Positions 20,285 to 28,541 of a DNA stretch of 49,680 bases are shown in pieces. Numbering within the stretch: position 1 is the stretch's first letter; the number at the start of each line of letters is the position of its first letter. Below the pieces are notes generated by a model. That model was not told the DNA's origin. It worked only from the letters and a program-made list of their open reading frames with translations, and did not search any database. Both the position numbers and the translations under genes were made by a program. The stretch comes from Bacteroidetes bacterium HGW-Bacteroidetes-6 (lineage in GTDB: Bacteria > Bacteroidota > Bacteroidia > Bacteroidales > DTU049): the NCBI GenBank assembly GCA_002842495.1, contig PHDB01000023.1:1-49680 (forward strand), written 5' to 3'.

Positions 20285-20937
20285 GGGTGAAAATCTTTAG
20301 GGTGAAAATCCGGGATACTACTTATTGATTTACTTGTAAAAACAAAATGTAAAGGACCTGTTCCAAAATCCTCATCATCGTAATTGAAAACGATATTTTC
20401 TTCCTTCATCCAATCGGTCAAACTCTTTGGAAGGGAGAATAAAACTGTTGATTTTCGCCCTGGCGACAAACCATAACTGTTCTCGAACAACGCAAACACC
20501 GGGAAAATGGTTTCTCCTCCAGCGCTTAGCGAAATACGTGATGCTAAATCGAAATTCATACTATAAAACCGATCAGAATACTCCTGATAAGATGTCACAT
20601 TTTTAAACATTATATCGTTCGACCGACCATCAGATTCCGTTGTTGGTGTAATTTCAAACTCAAACCGAATGTTGTTTTTCTCAGCATCGCAAATACTATC
20701 GAAAAATCTCTGACTGTTACTGTTTGATTTAACACATTCATTGTACGCATACCATTTTGATGGAATAAATTCAACAATAAACTCAAGATCGCCAACCACA
20801 CGGCTGACTTTCATACCGTTGCCTTCATCGGACAGCCACTGCTTAAAATCGGCCACATCATAGCTTCCCTTTTTGCATCCGACAGCCAGAATCACAACGA
20901 ATAATGATAATATGACAATTTTACTATTCAACTTCAT
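20281..20937 (-). CDS. Lipoprotein of unknown function in the Rhs operon
   Basis: 218 aa with a lipoprotein signal peptide: MKLNSKIVILSLFVVILAVG followed by Cys21 (lipobox LAVGC). The mature part is soluble and beta-rich, with GNGMKVSRVVGDLEFIVEF early and PLHFVFTSKSISSIPDF near the end. I do not recognise a family. Its stop overlaps the start of the 2030-aa gene (ATGA type) and its start overlaps the upstream Skp-like gene by 14 bp, so the three are translationally coupled. An envelope lipoprotein that assists or anchors the giant proteins is plausible from position alone. Confidence 0.82.
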   Translation of the reverse strand: MKLNSKIVILSLFVVILAVGCKKGSYDVADFKQWLSDEGNGMKVSRVVGDLEFIVEFIPSKWYAYNECVKSNSNSQRFFDSICDAEKNNIRFEFEITPTTESDGRSNDIMFKNVTSYQEYSDRFYSMNFDLASRISLSAGGETIFPVFALFENSYGLSPGRKSTVLFSLPKSLTDWMKEENIVFNYDDEDFGTGPLHFVFTSKSISSIPDFHPKDFHP

Positions 20938-21496
20938 TTTCTTTTACATGAAACGACGATGTGTCTACGCCTGCATAATACTCTTCATTCAAAGACTTGA
21001 GAAAATCTTCTGTTATATCAAGCGATTCATTTCCATATAATATGCTCCCACCCGAGCCGGTGCCAAGTATTACATCATATCCTTTTGCTTTTCCATATTT
21101 TGTAACAAAAGAGTTTATCTGGTTTATCGATGTTTGCGTCAGCTCCATTTCTCTTTGTTGAAGCATTTGCTCTATTCGACCTCTATAATCCTCGATTTTT
21201 AAATACAAATCATCAATTGATTTTTCTGACGCAATTTTATCAGCACCTGTTAAAGAGTTAAGCTCGTTCACTTTTTTTTGATACTCTATTTCAAGCGAAT
21301 CATAATTTGCCTGATAAAGGTTCACTTCCTCCTTGAATTTGTTCTGTGCCTCAACCGTTCCGTAAAATCCGTAAATAACTTTGTCCGATTGAATATAGAC
21401 TACTCTGGGTCCTTGATTTCGAATAAATAGCGCATAAACAACTACCCCCGCCAGAATGACGTTAATTGCAATCAGAATTTTGATTCCGTTTTTCAT
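20924..21496 (-). CDS. OmpH/Skp-like membrane-anchored periplasmic chaperone-like protein
   Basis: 190 aa. One N-terminal hydrophobic segment (about 5-24) lacks a clear signal-peptidase site, so the protein is probably anchored in the inner membrane and faces the periplasm. Residues 40-130 are strongly coiled-coil (EYQKKVNELNSL, YRGRIEQMLQQREMELTQ). The C-terminal part has the OmpH/Skp family signature (GYDVILGTGSGGSILYGNES followed by LDITEDFLKSLNEEY). Skp is a trimeric holdase for unfolded outer-membrane and exported proteins. Being coupled to the lipoprotein and giant Rhs genes, this copy is likely a dedicated chaperone rather than the housekeeping Skp. The family call is good; the client assignment is inferred. 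Confidence 0.85.
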   Translation of the reverse strand: MKNGIKILIAINVILAGVVVYALFIRNQGPRVVYIQSDKVIYGFYGTVEAQNKFKEEVNLYQANYDSLEIEYQKKVNELNSLTGADKIASEKSIDDLYLKIEDYRGRIEQMLQQREMELTQTSINQINSFVTKYGKAKGYDVILGTGSGGSILYGNESLDITEDFLKSLNEEYYAGVDTSSFHVKENEVE

Positions 21497-21506
21497 ATTT
21501 GACTTT

Positions 21507-24500
21507 TTAGTATTTCACACAAAACGGATACTTATATCCGACTTCTTCAATTATCAATTCAAAGTAATAACTGCCGGGGTTCACATACTCGTTGCTGCTA
21601 TCCTTCCCGTCCCAATATGCATTTGGAGTTGCCGGACTAACCTCAAAAGAATCCACTAACTCGCCGTATTCATTGTATATCACTACCGAATATGTATCAT
21701 AATCACTGCAGTTCACTCGAAGTGTATCGTACAACCCATCCTGATCGGGCGAAAGGATAAAACCTCCTTCCAGAGATGTCTCAATCTCAACCGGATTAGG
21801 AAATAAAATACCAGCCACCGGATTCTGCAAAACCAATACCCTCTCAGAATAAATCGTATAGTATGAAGAATCCAAAACAATCTCTTCTCCATCTATTACA
21901 GTCAGCATACTATCAATTTTGCCTTGAGCATCCAGCGATACAATGTATATTGTTGTATCAAAAGCAGATGTGTCGGTCCGAAATTCTATAAACAATCTGG
22001 GATTGCCCTCTGTCGGTATTTCCGGAAACAACGATATATCTTCTTTTATAAAAATACTTGTATCTATTCCCGACCCACTGATATCAACTACTACGGAATC
22101 TACCCCTCCGGGAACAGAGTCCAACAATGATGTTACTATATACACTTGTAACTCCGGCTCCATAGCCCCGATAGATGGCAGGCTGCGGCGAACACGGCCA
22201 TTAATATCGGCACTAATTCCCGAAATGGTACTTCCTGCTTGAGTACAAGGCGAAAAGAGGTCGATGTCGAGATCGGTTGTTATGGTTTCGGGATAAAGCG
22301 GATCGGATGCAATCGAATTCTCATCGCCGTTGCCTGTTCCTGAATAATGATCCAGACTTTGCCAGGCTGCCAGCGAATCGTAATCCGTGCTGTTGTGCCG
22401 GGCAACTTTTGCTCCGTTGGGGCCATAGAAACAATTGTAATCAACATCGCTGAATGCCCCGTTGTAAATGTTCAGGTTTTGGTAGGATGAACTCCCTTTT
22501 GAATAAAAAATATTATTGCTCAGCGTCATCCCCGATACGGCATTTTCCGTGGTAGTCCAGACATTGGTCCGGTCATTATAGAAACTATTAAATGACAGCC
22601 TATTATCATTTGAACTAATTAGTTTTACCCCATACTGATTGTTCGTAAAGAAATTATTGAATGCCCGGGTATAAATTGTATAATTGTAATACAACCCGTA
22701 TCTACCTCCGGCCAATCGATTGCCTGCTATTGTATCTATGGTTTCCGATGATGTACCTGAATAATTTGCAAGAATACAAGAGGTCAGAGAGTCTTGGGAA
22801 GCAATAATAATATTATTTTCCCGTATTGTAACATAATCAATCTTGGCAGCACTAACACCATTGATGTGAATTCCAATAGAATCACATAATATGGTATTGT
22901 CCGTCATAGAAATATGGGATGGGGAGTAGTAATTGGGCGAAGAATACGCATAATTAATTACAAGACCTCGTGAACTGGGATAATCATTACGGATATAATT
23001 ACCCGAAAACTCCAGATAACTGCCACTGCCATTCACAACTATATTATTCATCCCCGCATATTTACTTATAATTGCACAATCCTGGATTTTTGAATTGCTG
23101 GGCAATCCGTAAGCCGATGTTGAAGAAAACGCTATAACTACATTGGTATATACACTATGAATAAGGGAATCGTTTTTCAATTCCATATTCTGGCTTCCGT
23201 TGTTGTATACATTGAAATACGATGTATGGGAGTTGCTTAATTTAAGGTTTTCAACCGTTACATAATCTGCGTTGGTCAGTGATAGATTATGATAATTGCC
23301 CGGACTGCTTATGGTGGTCAAGTCCTTTCCCGCTCCATGTATAACCAGTTGTCCCGAACTGCTTCCGCAATCGGCACTTGTAAGATAAATGTATTCCGAA
23401 TAATTCCCAGCGTCTACAAAAATAGTATCCTTGGCTCCCAGCACATAGGTACTCAGTATAGAAAAAACACTTGCTTTTGGGGAATAAGGGCTTAGTCCCG
23501 AATTCGATGCATCGCCTGTGGCTTTGCAAAACACATCACCCGTGAGGGAGTTGTCGTTGACATAGTATTTTGTACCGATGTAATATTTGATTTTAACCGC
23601 CGGGTGTTCCGAGCTGTTGGTGTGATCGCTCGACCGAAACTGAAGAGCTGTATAATAATATGATTCATTGTTCAACATGAAAGTAAATCCATTATTTGTA
23701 TATGAACCATCTACCCAGTTTTTAACAAGGTCTTTTATATCCACGGTATAGTCCGAATAATCATATACTGAACTCGGCGATGCAGGAAGTGTTGCAAAAA
23801 CTGATGTTGTATAGTTTGGTTTGTTATCCCAGGTAACCGTAGTTTCAGTCCACAAGGCTGTATTGAGATATAGCTTCGAACTATTGGAAACACAATTTGT
23901 TTCGCAACGATGTCCCCACTGTGTGGGTGAATCTCCATCAACACCATACAAATACAACTTTGCACTTGCTATTTTAGCGTTGGGGGGAATGGATGAAACA
24001 CTGAATTCCATTAACGATCGATATGTAAAAGTAGCTTTATTGGTTCCTTTGTATGCCCAAAAATATGCATGAGTTCCATAGTTTATTGATGAATTTGAAC
24101 TAATCACAACGGCATCCTTGTCTGGATTCACATTTAAAGAATCAAGCACCGAAAGGCTTGTCATCACCTGATGAAACTGACCGCCAGATGTATAAATGGA
24201 CGCATCAACAAAAAAGCTATTGGTATTGGAAGATAACGTACAACTGTCAATTTTACTCCCATTCTTCAGAAACAGTACTTTTGTTCCGACTTTTTCAATC
24301 CGGAATACGTCATTCAGGTCGTATGTTCCTATATTGGTATTCGTTCCGAGTTTACGGGTATATAATACTCGTGTCGTTCCGGAAAAATCAAAAATGAATC
24401 CGCATTTTATGGAATCCATAGCTACTCCACTACTTTGTTCATAGGTTAAGCCAATTGCTTTTTTCTTTGTCACCTCCTGCAACTCAAACTCAACCCAACC

Positions 24501-24695
24501 ATCCTGTCCAAAGGCAAGCATATTTTTCGATTCAGCACCTGCATTCCATCCGTCTCCCTCGGATGTCTTAACCAGTACATTGTTGGTTACCGTCGCGTTT
24601 GCTAAATTTCCCCATGTTACTAGTTGCTGGGAGTATACCGAATTGAAAAAACCAATTATCAGACTTATTCCCAATAAAAAAAATATTCTTTTCAT
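21507..24695 (-). CDS. T9SS type B-sorted DNRLRE / beta-helix surface protein
   Basis: 1062 aa with a signal peptide (MKRIFFLLGISLIIGFFNSV, cleavage near YSQ). Order: an N-terminal beta-sandwich (30-185) resembling a ligand-binding fold; a DNRLRE domain (about 190-372; AKIASAKLYLYG, WTETTVTWDNKP); a right-handed parallel beta-helix region (375-850; many N-rich turns and a terminal SPCTQAGS...DINGRVRR motif); a linker rich in Asp/Ser; and a type B T9SS/gliding C-terminal domain (970-1062; ILSPDQDGLYDTLRV, YNEYGELVDSF, YWDGKDSSNEYVNPGSYYFEL). It should be exported by T9SS to the surface, probably for adhesion or glycan contact. It is the second gene of the Rhs operon, 10 bp from each neighbour. 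No catalytic residues were identified. Confidence 0.88.
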   Translation of the reverse strand: MKRIFFLLGISLIIGFFNSVYSQQLVTWGNLANATVTNNVLVKTSEGDGWNAGAESKNMLAFGQDGWVEFELQEVTKKKAIGLTYEQSSGVAMDSIKCGFIFDFSGTTRVLYTRKLGTNTNIGTYDLNDVFRIEKVGTKVLFLKNGSKIDSCTLSSNTNSFFVDASIYTSGGQFHQVMTSLSVLDSLNVNPDKDAVVISSNSSINYGTHAYFWAYKGTNKATFTYRSLMEFSVSSIPPNAKIASAKLYLYGVDGDSPTQWGHRCETNCVSNSSKLYLNTALWTETTVTWDNKPNYTTSVFATLPASPSSVYDYSDYTVDIKDLVKNWVDGSYTNNGFTFMLNNESYYYTALQFRSSDHTNSSEHPAVKIKYYIGTKYYVNDNSLTGDVFCKATGDASNSGLSPYSPKASVFSILSTYVLGAKDTIFVDAGNYSEYIYLTSADCGSSSGQLVIHGAGKDLTTISSPGNYHNLSLTNADYVTVENLKLSNSHTSYFNVYNNGSQNMELKNDSLIHSVYTNVVIAFSSTSAYGLPSNSKIQDCAIISKYAGMNNIVVNGSGSYLEFSGNYIRNDYPSSRGLVINYAYSSPNYYSPSHISMTDNTILCDSIGIHINGVSAAKIDYVTIRENNIIIASQDSLTSCILANYSGTSSETIDTIAGNRLAGGRYGLYYNYTIYTRAFNNFFTNNQYGVKLISSNDNRLSFNSFYNDRTNVWTTTENAVSGMTLSNNIFYSKGSSSYQNLNIYNGAFSDVDYNCFYGPNGAKVARHNSTDYDSLAAWQSLDHYSGTGNGDENSIASDPLYPETITTDLDIDLFSPCTQAGSTISGISADINGRVRRSLPSIGAMEPELQVYIVTSLLDSVPGGVDSVVVDISGSGIDTSIFIKEDISLFPEIPTEGNPRLFIEFRTDTSAFDTTIYIVSLDAQGKIDSMLTVIDGEEIVLDSSYYTIYSERVLVLQNPVAGILFPNPVEIETSLEGGFILSPDQDGLYDTLRVNCSDYDTYSVVIYNEYGELVDSFEVSPATPNAYWDGKDSSNEYVNPGSYYFELIIEEVGYKYPFCVKY

Positions 24696-24705
24696 AGTCG
24701 GTGAT

Positions 24706-25119
24706 TTATTGGTTTAAATGTTCAAATATGTTGGTCTCAATAATTTCTTGCACTCCATTTTCAATAACTTCCAGTCTCACAATATAGGTGTCTGCATGAA
24801 TATCATCAATGGTCAGCTGATACTTGGTGGGATATTCTTCAATCCGCATTAATTGCCCCCTTGTTGTTGTAATACTGTCTATACTTCCAATAATGACTCC
24901 CTCCGGAAAATAGTCTGTATAATCACCAATAAGGTAAAACGTTACATACCTGTTTTCGGCAGCAATTGTTTTAGGTATTGTGATTCCAAGTGTATATATT
25001 GTGTCATATTCATTCTGTATTACACCGGTAGGGTTCATGGACATCAGAACTTCACTATTCTGGGAAACACCAAAAAATGATACAAATAAAAAACAAACAA
25101 CAATGAATATGGGCTTCAT
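24706..25119 (-). CDS. Small secreted protein, first gene of the Rhs operon
   Basis: 137 aa from the ATG at 25119, selected over an upstream TTG because it starts the signal peptide MKPIFIVVCFLFVSFFGVSQ. The mature domain is a short beta-rich sequence (YVTFYLIGDYTDYFPEGVII, HADTYIVRLEVIENGVQEII) that could be a single Ig-like sandwich. No family is recognised. It starts the operon, preceded by a 233-bp AT-rich divergent spacer shared with the RluA-type gene, and is 10 bp from the DNRLRE protein gene. Confidence 0.75.
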   Translation of the reverse strand: MKPIFIVVCFLFVSFFGVSQNSEVLMSMNPTGVIQNEYDTIYTLGITIPKTIAAENRYVTFYLIGDYTDYFPEGVIIGSIDSITTTRGQLMRIEEYPTKYQLTIDDIHADTYIVRLEVIENGVQEIIETNIFEHLNQ

Positions 25120-25134
25120 AGTACTTTTTGGGAC

Positions 25135-25142
25135 CAAATATA
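25135..25142 (-). promoter_or_regulatory. Candidate -7 element of the Rhs operon
   Basis: Minus-strand TATATTTG matches TAnnTTTG, 15 nt before the ATG at 25119. The sequence upstream is extremely AT-rich (25140-25260) but no TTTG lies at the -33 distance. It would drive all eight genes down to 4844. Confidence 0.35.
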
Positions 25143-25325
25143 TAAAATTTTTACTTCTCTTATATATAGTTTATAAATTAAATACAAAAATCAAGTAAAA
25201 TATGTTTATTTCAATGTTTATAATTTTAAACATAAATAATATTACCTATAATTATATAACGTGTTTTTTGTTTATTCTCTGCCAGCGTACAACAAACCCA
25301 AATTGCGTTATTTAATGCAAACCTC

Positions 25326-25333
25326 TACCTTTA
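25326..25333 (+). promoter_or_regulatory. Candidate -7 element of the RluA-type gene
   Basis: TACCTTTA differs from TAnnTTTG by one base and ends 19 nt before the ATG at 25353. ATTG at 25302-25305 is a near-match for the -33 element with a 20-nt spacer. TAAATTTG at 25341-25348 matches better but is too close to the start codon. Confidence 0.3.
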
Positions 25334-25352
25334 CAGCCGATAAATTTGCTCC

Positions 25353-26240
25353 ATGAAAAAAGATATTCCAAAAACTCAGCTCTATCAGGTTAAGCAAACG
25401 GGAACCATTCTCGAATTTCTTGAAGGCATATTTCCTGAGAAATCGAAAACAAATATCAGGCAAATGCTTAAACACAGGACCGTTTTTGTTAATGGGAATT
25501 CTGTTTCGCGAGCCGACCACAGGATTATTCCGGGTCAGAGTGTGGAAATAGGTGCTTCATCATCGCGGCAACCCGACAATTTGTTTGGCATTCCTGTTCT
25601 TTTCGAAGACGAGAGTATTGTTGTGGTTGACAAGCCGGCTGGTTTACTTACGGTTGGAACCGAAAAGGAAAAAACCAATACAGCTTACAGTTTACTCAGC
25701 GGTTACGTAAAAACCCAGCATAAATCGAATAAAATATTCATTGTTCACCGCCTCGACCGCGACACATCGGGAATTCTGGTATTTGCACGCAACACCGATA
25801 TAAGAGACATACTTCAAGAACGGTGGCACAACGAAAATCACCGGCGCGAATACGCTGCTTTGGTTTGTGGAAAAGTAACACCTCCGGAAGGTATTATTGA
25901 AAGCTGGCTGAAAGAAAACGCCAATTTGCAAATGTATTCGAGCCCAAGAGAAGGTGACGGACAACATGCCATTACCCAATATTCGCTAAACCAGCAAAAC
26001 AACGAATTCAGTTTACTAAAAGTGATCCCCGAAACCGGGAGGCGCAATCAGATTCGTGTGCACTTGAGCGACATTGGCTTTCCGATTGTTGGCGACCGAC
26101 GCTATGGCAAGGGAATAAATCCGATTGGTCGGCTTGGACTGCATGCAACAATGCTTTTGTTTCAACATCCGGTCAGTGGAAAAACATTGAAATTCGAATC
26201 GAATATTCCCACTGCTTTTTTGCGGTGGAGCAAGCCATAA
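25353..26240 (+). CDS. RluA-family pseudouridine synthase
   Basis: 295 aa. An N-terminal S4-like RNA-binding domain (about 15-68; KTNIRQMLKHRTVFVNG) is followed by the RluA catalytic domain. The catalytic motif is VHRLDRDTSGILVFA with Asp135 as the expected nucleophile, and the C-terminal GRRNQIRVHLSDIGFPIVGD motif is typical. It should isomerise uridine to pseudouridine in 23S rRNA or tRNA. The exact target (RluC-, RluD- or other type) cannot be decided here. It is a single gene, divergent from the Rhs operon, and its 3' end abuts the amt terminator. Confidence 0.93.
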   Translation: MKKDIPKTQLYQVKQTGTILEFLEGIFPEKSKTNIRQMLKHRTVFVNGNSVSRADHRIIPGQSVEIGASSSRQPDNLFGIPVLFEDESIVVVDKPAGLLTVGTEKEKTNTAYSLLSGYVKTQHKSNKIFIVHRLDRDTSGILVFARNTDIRDILQERWHNENHRREYAALVCGKVTPPEGIIESWLKENANLQMYSSPREGDGQHAITQYSLNQQNNEFSLLKVIPETGRRNQIRVHLSDIGFPIVGDRRYGKGINPIGRLGLHATMLLFQHPVSGKTLKFESNIPTAFLRWSKP

Positions 26241-26261
26241 AAAAGGGGGCCGAAGCCCCCC
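26240..26261 (-). terminator. UUCG-loop terminator of the torF-amt operon
   Basis: Read on the minus strand: GGGGGC-TTCG-GCCCCC followed directly by six T. This is a textbook intrinsic terminator with a stable UUCG tetraloop, 135 nt past the Amt stop. Its T-run reaches into the end of the convergent RluA-type gene. Confidence 0.85.
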
Positions 26262-26394
26262 TGAAACCCACATACTACCACGAGTCTATCTTCATGGTTA
26301 TCGTACCTGCAATACGATGAGCGCCGAACAATCTTGATTGTATGGAAAAAGCATTAAGTTGTTCGTTGAAGTGAGTTTCTACTTTATTATGTAA

Positions 26395-27612
26395 TTATAA
26401 CACTCCTTCGTCGTATGCTTTTTCGCCATGAAGAGAAACATCCAATCCTGCTTCCTCTTCTTCTTTGTTCACTTTTACACGAACAAAAAGATTGATGACG
26501 ATAAGCATGATGTAGGTGAAAATGAAAGCATAAGCCGAAGCAGCTACTACTGCAACAATTTGTTTAACCAGGAACGATGAATTGCCAAAAATTACACCAT
26601 CAGCTCCGGCTGCATTAACTGTTGTGGTTGCGAAAACTCCAAGCAGAATGCTTCCAAGCACTCCACCGATACCGTGAACACCCCAAACATCGAGAGCATC
26701 GTCCCATTTCATTTTGTTTTTTAGTTGTACAGCCAGATAGCATGTTAAACCAGCTGCAATTCCAATAATTGGTGAAGCCCACAGAGGAATAAAACCAGCA
26801 CACGGAGTAATGGTTGCCAATCCCGCAATGGAGCCCGTCAACAAACCAATGAGTTTTGGCTTGCCCTCCCGAATCCATTCAATAGCAACCCATGTAACAG
26901 TAGCAAACGATGCAGCAATATCGGTGTTCAAAAATGCTAACGTGGTAACACTATCGACAGCTACTTCGCTACCGGCATTGAAACCGTACCAGCCAAACCA
27001 CAACAAACCACTACCAATTGCAACCAAAGGAATGCTGTTTGGAGTGCTGTTTTTGTCGACACGTGCACCAACATAGAAAACAGAAGCAAGAGCTGCAAAA
27101 CCAGCTGTTGCATGTACAACAATACCACCAGCAAAGTCGAGAACGCCCCATTCGGCCAAAAGTCCACCACCCCAAATCATATGAACAAATGGATAATAAA
27201 CCAAAACTTGCCAGAAGGTGAGGAAAATCATGTACGATTTGAATGTAACGCGGCCCACAAAAGCACCGGTAATAAGCGCTGGTGTGATAATGGCAAACAT
27301 CATCTGATAGGCAACAAATACAATTTCGGGTATTTTGCCATTCGAATACATCGAATCGACGCCTATTCCATTAAGAAAAGCTTTCTGGAAGTCTCCGAAA
27401 ATTCCACCCTCGCCTCCACTGAAGCAAAGCGAATATCCGAATGCAATCCACAAAACAGTTGTCCAACCCAACGAAACAAAACTCTGAATCATGATACCCA
27501 GAATGTTTCGCTTGGTGGCCAATCCGCCGTAGAAGAATGCCAGACCAGGGGTCATAAGCATTACAAGGCTTGCTGCAAGCAGCATAAAACCGGTTGAACC
27601 AGTGTCAATCAT
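26395..27612 (-). CDS. amt: Ammonium transporter, Amt/Mep/Rh family
   Basis: 405 aa, about 11 membrane segments, no signal peptide. Family signatures: TPGLAFFYGGLATKRN near the N-terminus, the pore histidine His167 in GGIVVHATAG and its twin His313 in VWGVHGIGG, plus DDALDVW. It conducts ammonium/ammonia across the inner membrane. A strong ribosome-binding site (GGAGGA, 7-8 nt upstream) supports the ATG at 27612. It lies 22 bp after the TorF-like porin gene and ends at a strong terminator. No GlnK/GlnB gene lies on either side, unlike the common amt-glnK pair, so any PII control is from elsewhere. Confidence 0.96.
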   Translation of the reverse strand: MIDTGSTGFMLLAASLVMLMTPGLAFFYGGLATKRNILGIMIQSFVSLGWTTVLWIAFGYSLCFSGGEGGIFGDFQKAFLNGIGVDSMYSNGKIPEIVFVAYQMMFAIITPALITGAFVGRVTFKSYMIFLTFWQVLVYYPFVHMIWGGGLLAEWGVLDFAGGIVVHATAGFAALASVFYVGARVDKNSTPNSIPLVAIGSGLLWFGWYGFNAGSEVAVDSVTTLAFLNTDIAASFATVTWVAIEWIREGKPKLIGLLTGSIAGLATITPCAGFIPLWASPIIGIAAGLTCYLAVQLKNKMKWDDALDVWGVHGIGGVLGSILLGVFATTTVNAAGADGVIFGNSSFLVKQIVAVVAASAYAFIFTYIMLIVINLFVRVKVNKEEEEAGLDVSLHGEKAYDEGVL

Positions 27613-27634
27613 TTTTTGTTCCTCCTATTGTTTG

Positions 27635-28399
27635 TTAAAGTGAAAATCCGAAAACAAGAAATACATTTTCCGCCATGGGGTTCACCATAAAAGATGTTGA
27701 AACCGGTAGTGAAAAATGATCAGTGATTTTAATCTCACGGTTGAGCTTCACTCCTAAATTGACAAAACCCATTGTGTTTCCATAAAAACTACGGTCGATG
27801 CCTGCAAGTTTATCGGCGTCGGTGGGTTTATTGGGGGTAAATCCTGCAAAAAGTTCGTATTCTGTGTCGCCACTTGTTCCGCTGTATCCAAGTTCAATGT
27901 AGGTTGAATAGAAGAGCGAACCATCGTTGTGACGTGCATCGGCACCATAAAAATTGGTAGCTACAAGCAATGTAAGAGGGAGTTTTTCGGTTCCGAGCCA
28001 TTTGAGCGATCCTTCAAAAACATGACCGGTAAGTGTGTCGTTGTATTCAAAATAGTTGTTCACAGCACCTGGTGTCTCGTCTGGAAAATAATAATCGGTA
28101 AAAGTAATATCGAGTTTTTCTTTCAGTGTGTAGGTAATGTAGAGGTCGGTTTCCTGAAATTGGGTAAAATTATTCACAGCAAAGGCACCCCATGTGCCAA
28201 CAGTAAGATTTCCCATAGTTGCTTTCAGCGATGGTTGAATGCTGGGAGATGCGCCAAAATCGGTTCCACGCCACACATAACGGCTCATAAAATCGGAGCT
28301 GCCTTCGAGTTTGATGCATGGCTCGTCCTGTGCCACACCCATAAAAGGAAGCGACAAAGCCGCTACCATTGCAAAAATCTTTAGTCGGTTTTTCTTCAT
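27635..28399 (-). CDS. TorF-family putative outer-membrane porin
   Basis: 254 aa from the ATG at 28399, with a signal peptide ending near GVAQ (MKKNRLKIFAMVAALSLPFM). The mature sequence starts with the TorF/Gcw_chp hallmark GSSDFMSRYVWRGTDFG and continues as alternating amphipathic beta strands (YELFAGFTPN, GFVNLGVKLN), ending in the aromatic strand ENVFLVFGFSL typical of outer-membrane barrels. It is the first gene of a two-gene unit with amt, suggesting an outer-membrane route feeding ammonium uptake. The family is recognised by motif; its substrate is inferred from the neighbour. Confidence 0.85.
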   Translation of the reverse strand: MKKNRLKIFAMVAALSLPFMGVAQDEPCIKLEGSSDFMSRYVWRGTDFGASPSIQPSLKATMGNLTVGTWGAFAVNNFTQFQETDLYITYTLKEKLDITFTDYYFPDETPGAVNNYFEYNDTLTGHVFEGSLKWLGTEKLPLTLLVATNFYGADARHNDGSLFYSTYIELGYSGTSGDTEYELFAGFTPNKPTDADKLAGIDRSFYGNTMGFVNLGVKLNREIKITDHFSLPVSTSFMVNPMAENVFLVFGFSL

Positions 28400-28423
28400 A
28401 TTGCTTCGGTTTTTTGAATGGGC

Positions 28424-28455
28424 CAAAGCAATTAAAAACAGACAGATAGGGCAAT
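28424..28455 (-). promoter_or_regulatory. Weak candidate promoter of torF-amt
   Basis: Minus-strand TTGCTTTG (28424-28431) is one base off TAnnTTTG and lies 24 nt before the ATG. ATTG at 28452-28455 is one base off the -33 TTTG with a 20-nt spacer. Both elements are imperfect. Confidence 0.3.
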
Positions 28456-28497
28456 ACCGATTGCGCTAAAAAAGCTACGAGATTTTCGGAATCTTTA

Positions 28498-28512
28498 TAC
28501 GTGAATCACGTA
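28498..28512. promoter_or_regulatory. Perfect 15-nt dyad upstream of torF-amt
   Basis: TACGTGAATCACGTA is a perfect 7-bp inverted repeat around one central base, about 100 bp upstream of the TorF ATG and 30 bp after the stop of the epimerase gene. It could be an operator for torF-amt. With the small AGATT/AATCT dyad at 28480-28494 it could instead be part of a weak terminator. Confidence 0.35.
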
Positions 28513-28541
28513 TTGCAAATGCTTCCCAAACAACATCATCC

